Numbered from the stretch's first letter, positions 42,726 to 51,769 are shown. The stretch is 64,000 nt of DNA from Flavobacterium circumlabens (GCF_004345565.1 NZ_SLWA01000007.1:1-64000), one strand, 5' to 3'. The notes: a model not told the origin generated them from the sequence alone. Made by a program: numbers and translations.

Positions 42726-43103
42726 TTATTTTTTTACAGCTGTAATCCACCAGACATTACCAAAAGGATCTGTTACACCACAGGCTCTGCCGTAATCCTG
42801 GTCGCTTGGCGGCATCAGAACGGTTGCACCGGCCTGAACTGCTTTTTCAAAAGTTGCATCGGCATCCGGGACATATACAAATAAGTTTGCTGTTTGTTTT
42901 TTCCAGTCTTTAGATTCATCTGTAACCATGATGGTGCTTCCGTCAATACGTATTTCGGCATGCATTACAGTTCCGTCGTCCCGAAACGATTGCGGATCGG
43001 AGGTTTCGGCATTAAAAACATTTTGGGTAAAAGCTATAAATTGTAATGCTCCGTCTAAAATTAAATAGGGCATTATGGTCTGATGGCCGGCAGGTAATTT
43101 CAT
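42726..43103 (-). CDS. VOC-family (glyoxalase/PhnB-like) protein
   Basis: A 125-residue protein of the vicinal oxygen chelate fold, PhnB-like: MPYLILDGALQFIAFTQNVF at the start, MHAEIRIDGSTIMVTDE in the middle, and YGRACGVTDPFGNVWWI at the end, where the last metal ligand normally lies. ATG 43103 is preferred over an upstream TTG at 43121. It precedes the DinB gene by 17 bp. The substrate is unknown. Confidence 0.85.
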   Translation of the reverse strand: MKLPAGHQTIMPYLILDGALQFIAFTQNVFNAETSDPQSFRDDGTVMHAEIRIDGSTIMVTDESKDWKKQTANLFVYVPDADATFEKAVQAGATVLMPPSDQDYGRACGVTDPFGNVWWITAVKK

Positions 43104-43174
43104 CGTTATAGTATTTAACAATTAGTAACAATTAATGCTGTAGAATGAATATTTTAAAAAGTACTTCCGTATAG

Positions 43175-43384
43175 TTATGCTAATACTTCACAGTGATATC
43201 CGTAGGAGTTAAGAAGGGCTATTATTGTTCGGTTTGAAATTGATACTGCATGAATTCTCAAAATCTTATCACAATCTTCAAGGTCAAAATTAATGACACT
43301 GTCAGGAAAATGTTCAAGAAGCTTCATTACAATCATTTTTGACTGCTCCGTTTCCTGAACATTTGTTTTAAAAACTTCGATCAT
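43175..43384 (-). CDS. Small HMA-fold-like protein lacking the metal Cys pair
   Basis: A 69-residue protein, VFKTNVQETEQSKMIVMKLL then FPDSVINFDLEDCDKILRIH and IIALLNSYGYHCEVL. The beta-alpha-beta-beta-alpha-beta pattern and final YGYHCEVL resemble heavy-metal-associated domains, but the CxxC metal site is absent (TEQS in its place). It lies 11 bp downstream of the DoxX gene and is likely co-transcribed. Function unknown. Confidence 0.65.
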   Translation of the reverse strand: MIEVFKTNVQETEQSKMIVMKLLEHFPDSVINFDLEDCDKILRIHAVSISNRTIIALLNSYGYHCEVLA

Positions 43385-43395
43385 TGTTTTGAAGT

Positions 43396-43776
43396 TTATA
43401 ACGCGATATTTTTATGTCGCTCAATTTTATGATAATAGAAATAAGAAATCAGCAGGATCACCAAAATGATTAATGGGAAAAAAGACTGAAATCCGAATCC
43501 GTCCACTGCAAAATGGCTTATGGAAGCAAATAAAAAGTCAAAAGTAAAGCCGGCGTAAGCCCACTCCTTTATTCTGTTTGGTACTTGCGGAATCACCAGT
43601 GCCAGAACGCCCAACACTTTAAAAACGACCAAAGCGTTACCGAAATATTCAGGATAGCCTAAATGTCTGATGCCTTCTTTGGCCAGTTCGGTCTGTGAAG
43701 TCAATGCAGGCATAACGCCTTCGAATAGAAAAATAATAATAGTGGTGATCCAGAAAATAATTTTTGCTTTCTTCAT
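43396..43776 (-). CDS. DoxX-family membrane protein
   Basis: A 126-residue protein with four membrane helices (about 5-22, 45-63, 70-88, 95-115), matching the DoxX/DoxX-like family (GIRHLGYPEYFGNALVVFKVLG; EWAYAGFTFDFLFASISH). First gene of a four-gene unit (DoxX, HMA-like, VOC, DinB). On the minus strand TAGATTTG at 43815-43822 is a fitting -7 box 38 bp upstream. DoxX-like proteins are often linked to thiol or redox stress. Confidence 0.8.
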   Translation of the reverse strand: MKKAKIIFWITTIIIFLFEGVMPALTSQTELAKEGIRHLGYPEYFGNALVVFKVLGVLALVIPQVPNRIKEWAYAGFTFDFLFASISHFAVDGFGFQSFFPLIILVILLISYFYYHKIERHKNIAL

Positions 43777-43814
43777 TGGTTTGTTTTTTAAATAGTTAAG
43801 TTGAATATTTAATA

Positions 43815-43822
43815 CAAATCTA
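43815..43822 (-). promoter_or_regulatory. Candidate -7 box of the DoxX operon
   Basis: TAGATTTG on the minus strand matches TAnnTTTG, about 40 bp upstream of the DoxX ATG. Confidence 0.5.
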
Positions 43823-43889
43823 CCATTGTTATTCCTTTATTGAATACGTATTTGCGACTTTTTTAGGGTCATTTACGACAGATTTTTTT

Positions 43890-43965
43890 TTAGGTACAAA
43901 GTTGCAAAGGTTCAAAGGTTGAGAGGTGCTGAGTTGGAATTTGGAATTTGAAAAATTGGAATTTA
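43890..43965. repeat. Low-complexity AGGTTCAAAGG / TTGGAATTTG repeat
   Basis: Words GGTACAAAG, TTGCAAAGG, TTCAAAGG and then TTGGAATTTGGAATTTG lie just downstream of the GNAT gene stop. Confidence 0.7.
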
Positions 43966-43966
43966 A

Positions 43967-44695
43967 TTAAAGAATATAATTTTTGATGACAAACAAATCG
44001 GCAAAACCCAATCGGGTGTAAATATCTTTTCCCATTGCAGAGGCCTGCAATAAGGCATATTCGGCTTTTAAATCTATGGAGCGATTAAGAGCAAATTTCA
44101 TGATTGCTTCGGCAAAACCTTTTCGTCTCATTTCCGGGATTACTCCAACGCCGTGAATTCCGATATTATTTCCGGTTTGAAATAACATGCAGGTCCCTAT
44201 AGGTTGATTTTCCAACGAAAATAAATAAAAAGAAACCTGATTGTAATTCCGGATCAGGATTTCTTTACTGATTTCATAACCAAAAGCTTCCGGATATAAA
44301 TCAGCCCAGATTTTGGCGTCCTGTTCATTGGTAACCCGTTTGAAATGCAGATTGGTTTCGTATTTGAATTTTTGTTCCAATCGCAACGCCATTGCGACTT
44401 GTTCTGTTTTAACCGTTAAACCTTTGGCTTCCAGAATTTCGTTTGAATTGCTGTGGTGAATATCAAAATACGGAAGAACTAAACCTGAATTGGCCTGCAT
44501 GATTTGTATTGCAGTTTCAGCATCAGTTTCAGAAATATCCGTTCGAAACCATAATTTGTTGGGCCAGCCTGAATTTTCGATTTTGCAGTATTCCGAATTT
44601 TCTTTTTTATGATAAGATTCAAAAGGAGTTCCGACGGTTTTCCATAAACCGGTAAGATTATCAATATTGTCGCGGATCAGATTGCTATTTTTCAT
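43967..44695 (-). CDS. GNAT-family N-acetyltransferase
   Basis: A 242-residue protein from ATG 44695. The C-terminal half carries the GNAT core: QPIGTCMLFQTGNNIGIHGVGVIPEMRRKGFAEAIMKFAL, with the acetyl-CoA P-loop-like RRKGFA, and LLQASAMGKDIYTRLGF. The N-terminal half is a degenerate, second domain. An in-frame ATG at 44740 lies upstream of a good promoter box (44715-44722), so 44695 is the likely start. Substrate unknown. Confidence 0.85.
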   Translation of the reverse strand: MKNSNLIRDNIDNLTGLWKTVGTPFESYHKKENSEYCKIENSGWPNKLWFRTDISETDAETAIQIMQANSGLVLPYFDIHHSNSNEILEAKGLTVKTEQVAMALRLEQKFKYETNLHFKRVTNEQDAKIWADLYPEAFGYEISKEILIRNYNQVSFYLFSLENQPIGTCMLFQTGNNIGIHGVGVIPEMRRKGFAEAIMKFALNRSIDLKAEYALLQASAMGKDIYTRLGFADLFVIKNYIL

Positions 44696-44714
44696 TTCGT
44701 AATAAATTATACAA

Positions 44715-44722
44715 CAAAGGTA
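44715..44722 (-). promoter_or_regulatory. Candidate -7 box that decides the GNAT start
   Basis: TACCTTTG on the minus strand fits TAnnTTTG. Transcription would start near 44708, between the two candidate ATG codons. Confidence 0.55.
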
Positions 44723-44758
44723 AGTTTCGTTTTTAGTCAAAACCTTTACATATGTTGA

Positions 44759-45364
44759 TTACAGGTCTTTTTCAAGACTTTTTCTGATCCGGCTTAATTG
44801 TGTAGGCGTAATCCCTAAATGTGAAGCGATGTGGAGCAGGGGAATCCGGTTCGAAATATCGGGATGTCTGGAGATAAATTGCAAATATCTTTCGGTGGCG
44901 TTTTCCATGACTAAGGAGATTTCCCTTTGTTCTTTTTCAATCACCCAGTTTTTTTCCAGATAAGCGATGTAGAAATTTTTAAGATCATCATTCCGGAAAA
45001 TCAGTTCCCGGTATTTTTGGTAATTGATGCGGATCACAATTGAATCTTCGAGTGCCTCTATAGAAAAATCAGAAGGGGTTTGCTGTAGGGAAGAAGCTGT
45101 TGAACCTGCAAAAGAGCCTTCGGTAAAAATATTTTTGTTGTAAATAGTGCCTTCTTTGTCGGTAATATAAGCTCTTAAAATGCCTTTGCAGATGAAATAA
45201 AGTTCTTTGGCTACCTGACCATTTCTAAGTAAAATATCTCCTTTTTTTACCGATTGAAATGCAGTAATGGCTTCTATTGACTGCCAGGATTCAGAAGTGA
45301 TCGGAGCATAATTTTGAAAATTTAACTGTAATTCGCTGAGATATTTGTTTTTATCAATTGTCAT
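44759..45364 (-). CDS. Crp/Fnr-type transcriptional regulator
   Basis: A 201-residue protein with a cyclic-nucleotide-binding-like jelly roll (about 30-120: GDILLRNGQVAKELYFICKG; GSFAGSTASSL) and a short C-terminal winged helix (ISNRIPLLHIASHLGITPTQ, LSRIRKSL). It lacks the Cys residues of Fnr iron-sulphur clusters. Proteins of this type in Bacteroidota often regulate a neighbouring gene; the GNAT gene lies just downstream. Effector unknown. Confidence 0.85.
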   Translation of the reverse strand: MTIDKNKYLSELQLNFQNYAPITSESWQSIEAITAFQSVKKGDILLRNGQVAKELYFICKGILRAYITDKEGTIYNKNIFTEGSFAGSTASSLQQTPSDFSIEALEDSIVIRINYQKYRELIFRNDDLKNFYIAYLEKNWVIEKEQREISLVMENATERYLQFISRHPDISNRIPLLHIASHLGITPTQLSRIRKSLEKDL

Positions 45365-45392
45365 GGCTTAGAAAAGATTTTTTATTGCTTAT

Positions 45393-45400
45393 CAAAAGTA
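45393..45400 (-). promoter_or_regulatory. Candidate -7 box of the Crp-type regulator
   Basis: TACTTTTG on the minus strand, about 30 bp upstream of the ATG at 45364. Confidence 0.5.
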
Positions 45401-45420
45401 TTTATTTTTTTTGTTTTGTG

Positions 45421-45483
45421 AAGGTTCAAAGGTGCAGAGGTTCAAAGGTGCAGAGGTACAAAGGTGCAAAGGTGCAGAGGTCT
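45421..45483. repeat. AAGGTTCAAAGGTGCAGAGG tandem repeat
   Basis: Alternating AGGTTCAA, AGGTGCAG and AGGTACAA units, about 8 bp each, immediately upstream of the Crp-type gene promoter. Confidence 0.85.
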
Positions 45484-45515
45484 AGCGTTTTTTCTTTACT
45501 CTTTGTTCACACAAA

Positions 45516-45551
45516 CAAAAAAAACGCTGCAGAATCGAAATCCTGCAGCGT
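45516..45551 (-). terminator. Terminator of the RND efflux operon
   Basis: ACGCTGCAG (45524-45532) and CTGCAGCGT (45543-45551) pair perfectly. On the minus strand a run of eight T follows. Confidence 0.88.
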
Positions 45552-45580
45552 CACTCAAATAAATAATTAAAAAACGGGTA

Positions 45581-46999
45581 TTATCTCCAACCTCCGCCCA
45601 ATGCGCGATATAACTCGGTATTGGCAGATAGTTGTTCTCTTTTCAAATTAGCCAGTTCTAACTCACTTTGCAATAAATTGGACTGCGCCGTGATAACTTC
45701 AAGATATTCTGCCATTCCGTTTTTGAATAACAAATTGGCGTTTTTAATGGCTTGCTGTAATGTTTTTACACGCTGCTCAAGGAAAGATTTCTGAAGCTCT
45801 AATTTCTCCACTTTTACCAAAGCATCAGCTACTTCACTAATGGCTACCAGAACAGCTTGTCTAAAGCTTAAAACGGCTTTTTCTCTTTCGGCAACTGCAA
45901 TATTGTATTGTGTTCTTACCTTTTTATTATTCAGTAAAGGTTGTGTCAAACCTCCTGCAACAGTTCCGAATAAGGAAGCAGGAATGTTGAACCAATTACT
46001 GGTTTCGAATGAATTTACGCCGCCCTGAGCAGTAATTTTAAGCGACGGATACAAATCGGCTTTTGTAATTCCGACGTTTGCATTGGCTACTTTTAAGGCC
46101 AGTTCGGCACTTTTTACATCCGGTCTGCGGCTTACTAAAGAAGACGGAATTCCGATTGCATTGTTATTTTTAACTTCAAGAACGCTTAAACGGGTCGTTC
46201 TGGTTTTTGAATTTGGAAAAGATCCTGTTAAAACACTTAAAGCATTTTCCTGAACAGCAATGTTTTGTTCCAATTGCGGAATCAATTGTTCTGCAACCAA
46301 TTTCTGTGCTTCAGATTGTTGAATCGCCAGTGTAGTAACCTGACCCGCATCGTATTTTAATTTAATGATGTTGGTCGTACTGTCGTTTAACTGTAAATTT
46401 TTCTTAGCGATTTCCAATTGTGCATCCAGCATTAAAAGATTGTAATATCCTTTCGAAACATTGGCTACGATAGTAGTCTGCAATGCTTTTTTTACTTCTG
46501 CAGATTGAAGATATCCGGCATAAGCGCCTTTTTTCTGATTACGGATTTTACCCCAAATATCAGCTTCCCAGGATAGTGATGCTCCGGCAGAATAATCGTC
46601 AATGTGTTTTTGACCTAAAGCCTGATTCAGGTTCATGCCCGTAAAACTATTGTCAGACGGATTACTCGTGCTTGCGGTTACATTTAAATTAATCTGAGGA
46701 ATATTTCCCCATTTTGACTGTGTAAATCGGTATTGTGCGATTTCAATGTTTTTCGTAGCGATTTGTAAATCATTATTTCTCGCCACTGCACTATCAATCA
46801 ATTGAATAATGTCACTTTCTGTAAAGAAATTTTTCCACTCCAGATCCCCGATACTTGTCGTATCCTTTGAAACCGATGCACTCCTGAAATTTTCAGGAAA
46901 TGCATCTTTTGGAGTTTCAATATCCTTAGAAACTTTACAGGATATGAATGTGATGATCAGAATAGTGGCCATCACGATTTTGGTTATATACTTTTTCAT
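45581..46999 (-). CDS. Efflux outer-membrane factor (OprM/NodT family lipoprotein)
   Basis: A 472-residue TolC-like channel protein with a lipoprotein signal (IITFISC, Cys 21 from ATG 46999). Paired repeat motifs are seen: IDSAVARNNDLQIATKNIEIAQYRFTQSKWG and the periplasmic helices with LPSSLVSRRPDVKSAELALKVANANVG, ending in YRALGGGW. An in-frame ATG at 47014 overlaps the stop of the 37-codon ORF (TAATG) and would add five residues. It forms a tripartite pump with the RND permease and adaptor encoded upstream in the same operon. Confidence 0.93.
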   Translation of the reverse strand: MKKYITKIVMATILIITFISCKVSKDIETPKDAFPENFRSASVSKDTTSIGDLEWKNFFTESDIIQLIDSAVARNNDLQIATKNIEIAQYRFTQSKWGNIPQINLNVTASTSNPSDNSFTGMNLNQALGQKHIDDYSAGASLSWEADIWGKIRNQKKGAYAGYLQSAEVKKALQTTIVANVSKGYYNLLMLDAQLEIAKKNLQLNDSTTNIIKLKYDAGQVTTLAIQQSEAQKLVAEQLIPQLEQNIAVQENALSVLTGSFPNSKTRTTRLSVLEVKNNNAIGIPSSLVSRRPDVKSAELALKVANANVGITKADLYPSLKITAQGGVNSFETSNWFNIPASLFGTVAGGLTQPLLNNKKVRTQYNIAVAEREKAVLSFRQAVLVAISEVADALVKVEKLELQKSFLEQRVKTLQQAIKNANLLFKNGMAEYLEVITAQSNLLQSELELANLKREQLSANTELYRALGGGWR

Positions 47000-47013
47000 T
47001 TTATAGGTTGTCA

Positions 47014-47127
47014 TTAAATTTCTTTACAAGTATCTTTTCTCGTGTCAAGATCTCTTGAAATTTTATAGGATATGTAAGCGATGCCCGTAATAATGGTCAC
47101 CAGTATTGTCGTTATATAATTTTCCAT
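47014..47127 (-). CDS. 37-residue ORF mirroring the N-terminus of the outer-membrane factor
   Basis: MENYITTILVTIITGIAYIS then YKISRDLDTRKDTCKEI. It lies between the RND permease and the outer-membrane factor. It aligns with the first 36 residues of the latter (MKKYITKIVMATILIITFIS, CKVSKDIETPKD), also at the DNA level, but the lipobox Cys is Tyr and the frame ends after the duplicated segment. Its stop overlaps ATG 47014 (TAATG). It could be a decayed duplication or a small membrane peptide of the pump. Confidence 0.55.
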   Translation of the reverse strand: MENYITTILVTIITGIAYISYKISRDLDTRKDTCKEI

Positions 47128-47129
47128 TT

Positions 47130-50100
47130 TTATTTTTCTTCGTTATGAATTACGGCTACCGGTTTTCCGGTAACTTTTTCTTGTAAATATTGGAATACGA
47201 TGAATAAAACAGGGATGATAAACAAGCCCAGAATTACTCCCGAAATCATTCCTCCGGCGGCACCAATACTAATAGAGTGGTTACCCTGAGCCGATGGACC
47301 TTTGGCACTCATCATCGGAATCAATCCAACAACGAAAGCCAGTGACGTCATGATAATCGGACGTAAACGCAGTTTGGCAGCATCGATGGAAGCTTTGACC
47401 AATGCCTGACCTGATTTTCTTTTTTGTACCGCGAACTCGACGATCAGAATCGCATTTTTGGCGAGCAATCCGATAAGCATTACCAGTGCAACCTGTACAT
47501 AAATGTTATTTTCGATTCCTGTTAAACCAATCGCTACGAATACTCCAAATATACCTGCAGGTATTGAAAAGATTACGGCCAGTGGCAAAATGTAACTTTC
47601 ATATTGTGCAGCAAGTAAGAAATAGATGAATATCAGACACAATAAGAAAATTGTTGCCGATTGCCCTCCGGAAGAAATCTCCTCACGGGTTTGTCCTGAA
47701 AACTCATAACTGTAACCTGCAGGTAATTGCTGTGCTGCAACTTCTTCAATCGCTTTGATAGCATCTCCCGAACTAAATCCCGGTTTTGGAATCGCATTAA
47801 TCGAAATAGAGTTGAATAAGTTGTATCTCGAAGCGGTTTCTGAACCATAAATACGGGTTAGTTTTACTAAAGTATTTATCGGAACCATTTCGCCATTTTT
47901 GTTTTTTACAAACACACGGTCAATAGCGGACGGATCTGCTCTGTCGGCAATATCGGCCTGAACCACGACTCTGTAATATTTACCAAATCGGTTAAAATCG
48001 GAGGCCTGAGCACTACCAAAATAAGCCTGCATCGTCTGCAGTATATCTTTGACTTTTACGCCTAACTGATCGGCTTTCTCATCGTTGATATCCAATTGTA
48101 ATTGTGGATAATCGGCTTTGAAACTCGTAAAGGCTACGGCAATTTCCGGACGTTTCATTAATTCTCCAATGAAGGTTTGTGAGATGCCGCTAAATTTATC
48201 CAGTTTACCACCGGTTTTATCCTGTAATACTAAATCCAATGCCTCAACATTACTAAAACCCGGTACAGTCGGGAAACTGAATACGAAGAAACTTCCTCCT
48301 GAAATCGCGCCTAATTTGCCACGAACCTGATTCATGATTTCGTCGATATTTTTGATATCCCCACGCTCTTCATTTGGTTTAAGCAATACGAAAACAACTG
48401 CTGAAGAAGGACTGGTAGAGTTCGTCAATAAGTTGAAACCGGAGATTGCCGTTACAAATCTTGAAGCATCAAGACCTCTTAACGTATTTTCTGCCTGCGT
48501 CATTACTTTCTGAGTTCCATCCAATGATGTTCCTGAAGGCGTATTTACCGCAATGGCAATAAATCCCTGATCTTCTGTCGGAATAAATCCTGCAGGAGTT
48601 GTTTTAACCATTACAACCGTAGCGAAAGTAATTAAAGCCAAACCACCTAAACTCACCCATTTGTTACGGATTAAGAATTTTAATCCACCCACATAACGGT
48701 TGGTTAAAGCATTGAAACTATTGTTAAATCCGGCAAAGAATTTTTCTTTAAACCCTTGTTTAACGTATGGAGTTTCTCCGTCGTGTGCTGCATGATTATC
48801 TTTTAAGAATAAAGCGGCAAGGGCAGGGCTTAAAGTAAGGGCGTTTACAGCTGAAATTACAATTGCAATTGCCATTGTGAAAGCAAACTGGCGGTAGAAA
48901 ACCCCGGTTGAACCTTCCATAAAACCTACCGGCAGGAATACAGCAGCCATTACCAGCGTAATCGAGATAATAGCACCCGTAATTTCGTGCATTGCTTCAT
49001 GAGTTGCTGCTTTTGGAGACAGATGTTTGTGCTCCATTTTCGCATGCACGGCCTCGACGACGACAATCGCATCATCGACCACAATACCAATCGCTAAGAT
49101 TAAAGCGAAAAGCGTAAGAAGGTTAATCGAGAATCCGAATAACTGCATGAAAAAGAACGTTCCTAAAATTGCTACGGGAACAGCAATCGCCGGGATTAAT
49201 GTCGATCTAAAATCCTGAAGGAAAATAAATACCACAATAAATACCAATATAAAAGCTTCAATCAAAGTATGTTCAACCTGCTCAATAGACTGGTCTAAAG
49301 AAACTTTTGTACTATAGAAAATATTGTGTTTTATTCCCGCAGGGAAATCTTTTGAGGCTTTAACCATCAATTTGTTGATCGCAACCTGAATATCATTGGA
49401 GTTCGAACCCGCTAACTGGATAATACCAATTACAACTCCTTTTTTACCATTAAGACGTGTTAAACTGTTATAAGAATAAGCACCAAGTTCTACTCTCGCC
49501 ACATCTTTCAATCGAAGTACAGAACCATCTGCATTAGAACGAATGGCGATGTTTTGATAATCTTCGGGTTTGGTCAGTTTTCCTTTGTATTTAATAACGT
49601 ATTCAAAAACCTCTTTACTTCTTTCTCCAAATTTACCCGGAGCAGCCTCTAAACTTTTGTCCTGAATAGCGGCCATAACTTCATTTGGCGTAACATTATG
49701 AGTAGACATTTGTGTTGGGTTTAACCACACACGCATGGAGTAATCTTTGGTACCACCAAAAATAGCAGCCGAACCTACACCCGGAATACGTTTGATTTCA
49801 GAGATAATATTGATTTGTGCATAGTTGGCAACAAAAGTCTGGTCGTATTTCGCTTCATCTTCGGTATACATACCGATTGCCATAATAAAACTGTTTTGTT
49901 GTTTGGCTGTGATTACACCTTGCTGTACCACCTCTGAAGGCAGCTGACTTGTAGCCTGTGCCACCCTGTTCTGAACGTTTACAGCAGCCTGATCGGCATC
50001 TGTACCCAATTTAAAGAAAACAGTAATCGCTAAAGTACCGTCATTACTGGCTGTTGAACTCATGTAAGTCATGTTCTCAACACCATTTATAGACTCTTCC

Positions 50101-50294
50101 AGAGAAGGGGCAACAGAACGTAAAACCGTTTCTGCGTTAGCTCCCGGATAAACTGCCGTTACCAAAACCGATGGCGGCGCAATATCAGGAAACTGTTGTA
50201 AAGGTAATTTTGTAAGTCCAAGTACTCCGAGGATCACCAACAAGATGGAGATAACGGTTGCCAGTACGGGTCTTTGTATAAATATTTTGAACAT
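47130..50294 (-). CDS. RND efflux permease (AcrB/HAE1 type)
   Basis: A 1054-residue inner-membrane proton antiporter with 12 membrane helices and two large periplasmic loops. Proton-relay residues are present: Asp pair in GIVVDDAIVVVEAVHAKMEH and Lys in GLLAKNAILIVEFA. N-terminus MFKIFIQRPVLATVISI is typical of HAE1 pumps. It exports drugs or other amphiphiles with the adaptor (50306-51454) and outer-membrane factor. Three bases separate it from the 37-codon ORF. Confidence 0.95.
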   Translation of the reverse strand: MFKIFIQRPVLATVISILLVILGVLGLTKLPLQQFPDIAPPSVLVTAVYPGANAETVLRSVAPSLEESINGVENMTYMSSTASNDGTLAITVFFKLGTDADQAAVNVQNRVAQATSQLPSEVVQQGVITAKQQNSFIMAIGMYTEDEAKYDQTFVANYAQINIISEIKRIPGVGSAAIFGGTKDYSMRVWLNPTQMSTHNVTPNEVMAAIQDKSLEAAPGKFGERSKEVFEYVIKYKGKLTKPEDYQNIAIRSNADGSVLRLKDVARVELGAYSYNSLTRLNGKKGVVIGIIQLAGSNSNDIQVAINKLMVKASKDFPAGIKHNIFYSTKVSLDQSIEQVEHTLIEAFILVFIVVFIFLQDFRSTLIPAIAVPVAILGTFFFMQLFGFSINLLTLFALILAIGIVVDDAIVVVEAVHAKMEHKHLSPKAATHEAMHEITGAIISITLVMAAVFLPVGFMEGSTGVFYRQFAFTMAIAIVISAVNALTLSPALAALFLKDNHAAHDGETPYVKQGFKEKFFAGFNNSFNALTNRYVGGLKFLIRNKWVSLGGLALITFATVVMVKTTPAGFIPTEDQGFIAIAVNTPSGTSLDGTQKVMTQAENTLRGLDASRFVTAISGFNLLTNSTSPSSAVVFVLLKPNEERGDIKNIDEIMNQVRGKLGAISGGSFFVFSFPTVPGFSNVEALDLVLQDKTGGKLDKFSGISQTFIGELMKRPEIAVAFTSFKADYPQLQLDINDEKADQLGVKVKDILQTMQAYFGSAQASDFNRFGKYYRVVVQADIADRADPSAIDRVFVKNKNGEMVPINTLVKLTRIYGSETASRYNLFNSISINAIPKPGFSSGDAIKAIEEVAAQQLPAGYSYEFSGQTREEISSGGQSATIFLLCLIFIYFLLAAQYESYILPLAVIFSIPAGIFGVFVAIGLTGIENNIYVQVALVMLIGLLAKNAILIVEFAVQKRKSGQALVKASIDAAKLRLRPIIMTSLAFVVGLIPMMSAKGPSAQGNHSISIGAAGGMISGVILGLFIIPVLFIVFQYLQEKVTGKPVAVIHNEEK

Positions 50295-50305
50295 TTTCGT
50301 AAAAA

Positions 50306-51454
50306 TTATTTTTTGTTAGTTATTTGTGCAACCTTGGCAGTAGCAGCTTTCTCAGGCTGAATCAACTGACCTTCCTGAAGTTTGTCGATACCGCTTAATA
50401 CAATTTGGTCACCCGATTTTACACCATCCTTAATAAGATAATTGGTACCGCTTTTACCGATTACAGTAATTGGCATTTTGGTTACTTTATTGTCAGTTCC
50501 TACAGTAAAGACAAAAACTTTATCCTGCATTTCAATCGTAGCCGATTGCGGAACCAAAATAGCGTCATCATGCTGAAGACCTAAACGTATTTTACCGGTG
50601 TTACCTGAACGTAAAGTTCCGTTTGCATTTGGGAAAGTGGCTCTTAACGTAATAGCTCCGGTAGTTTTATCAAACTGACCGTCAACCATATCAATTTTTC
50701 CGGTTTGCGGATAGGCATTATTATCGGCTAATATTAAAGAAACCGGAGGTAATTTTTTTATTTTGTCTCCAATGCTGTTTCCGGCATATTGCGATTTAAA
50801 GTTGATGAAATCAGTTTCACTTAAAGAGAAGTAAGCAAAAACTTCATGTACATCGGAAAGTGTTGTTAAAGCTTCAACATCTGTTGCAGAAACGAGGCTT
50901 CCTTGTTTTTTTGGTAATCTTCCGATATAACCACTTACAGGAGCAGTAACATTGGTATAGCCTAAATTGATTCTTGCTGATGCTACCATTGCTTTTGCCT
51001 GCTCAATATTGGCAGCGGCAATTTTCTGGGAAGCTTTAGCCGTTTTCAGCTGATGGTCAGATACTACTTTGTTTTGTACGAGCGGAGTTAATTTGTCTAC
51101 TTCTAACTGAGCGTTGATCAAAGCAGCTTCAGAAGCGTGAAGACTTGCCAGGGCATTGTTTAACTGCTCACGGAAAGGACGTTCGTTTATTTTGAAAAGC
51201 GACTGGCCTTTAGAAACATACGCTCCTTCGTCTACCAGAACGCGATCTAAATTTCCACTTACCTGTGGACGGATCTCAACATCTACAGTTCCTTGTATAG
51301 AAGCAGGATATTCAGCATCAGTCGTCGTGTTAGCACTTGTGATTACCGAAACAGGTAAAAGTGGTGCCGGAGCTGCAGCTGGTGCCTGAGATTTATCAGC
51401 ACAACTTATCAGCACAAGTGCCAGAATAAAGCTGGTTATAATTACATTTTTCAT
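50306..51454 (-). CDS. RND efflux periplasmic adaptor lipoprotein (AcrA type)
   Basis: A 382-residue membrane-fusion protein from ATG 51454 with lipoprotein signal ILALVLISC followed by an Ala/Pro-rich linker. The lipoyl and barrel motifs are GTVDVEIRPQVSGNLDRVLV and GAYVSKGQSLFKI, then a coiled coil, APVSGYIGRLPKKQGSLV, and a beta-barrel to IQPEKA. An upstream in-frame ATG at 51526 would add 24 residues ahead of the signal peptide and is less likely. First structural gene after the regulator, 12 bp before the permease gene. Confidence 0.93.
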   Translation of the reverse strand: MKNVIITSFILALVLISCADKSQAPAAAPAPLLPVSVITSANTTTDAEYPASIQGTVDVEIRPQVSGNLDRVLVDEGAYVSKGQSLFKINERPFREQLNNALASLHASEAALINAQLEVDKLTPLVQNKVVSDHQLKTAKASQKIAAANIEQAKAMVASARINLGYTNVTAPVSGYIGRLPKKQGSLVSATDVEALTTLSDVHEVFAYFSLSETDFINFKSQYAGNSIGDKIKKLPPVSLILADNNAYPQTGKIDMVDGQFDKTTGAITLRATFPNANGTLRSGNTGKIRLGLQHDDAILVPQSATIEMQDKVFVFTVGTDNKVTKMPITVIGKSGTNYLIKDGVKSGDQIVLSGIDKLQEGQLIQPEKAATAKVAQITNKK

Positions 51455-51535
51455 TTTAATATTGGTTTTAATTTGTTGGACATTCTCGTTTTTTAAATAT
51501 TTATTTTGGGTATTATCTGAATTCATCTTATGGTT

Positions 51536-51756
51536 ATTAAATTTTCTAACGTTGTTAAGTAAATAAGTGTAAAAGTCTATATAATCATGGTTGCCAAATC
51601 TATTTCATAATTGGTATTAAATTATTTATCACCGTTAAGTAGCACAGAAAAAAAAGCCTCTATATTACTCTATTAAATTTTCTAACACTGTTAAGTAAAG
51701 TAGTAAAAAAATAGTTGCTAAATTACCTATTAAATCATTTATCACTGTTAAGTAAA
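51536..51756. promoter_or_regulatory. Four-copy operator array upstream of the efflux operon
   Basis: Four near-identical 28-bp sites at 51536-51563, 51616-51643, 51672-51699 and 51729-51756. Each begins ATTAAAT and contains TA(A/T)C-3-GTTA with GTTAAGTA after it. The core is an imperfect palindrome as expected for a TetR-family operator. Spacings are 80, 56 and 57 bp. The minus-strand promoter box TAGATTTG (51595-51602) lies between the first two. Confidence 0.75.
51595..51602 (-). promoter_or_regulatory. Candidate -7 box of the RND operon
   Basis: TAGATTTG on the minus strand fits TAnnTTTG. Transcription would start near 51588, with operator copies on both sides. Confidence 0.6.
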
Positions 51757-51769
51757 AATGAAATTTTTT

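Noticed and set aside
45358-45570. A 70-codon plus-strand frame opposite the Crp-type gene start
   Set aside because: The product (VQRCRGSKVQRYKGAKVQR) is a translation of the AGGTTCAA/AGGTGCAG repeat.
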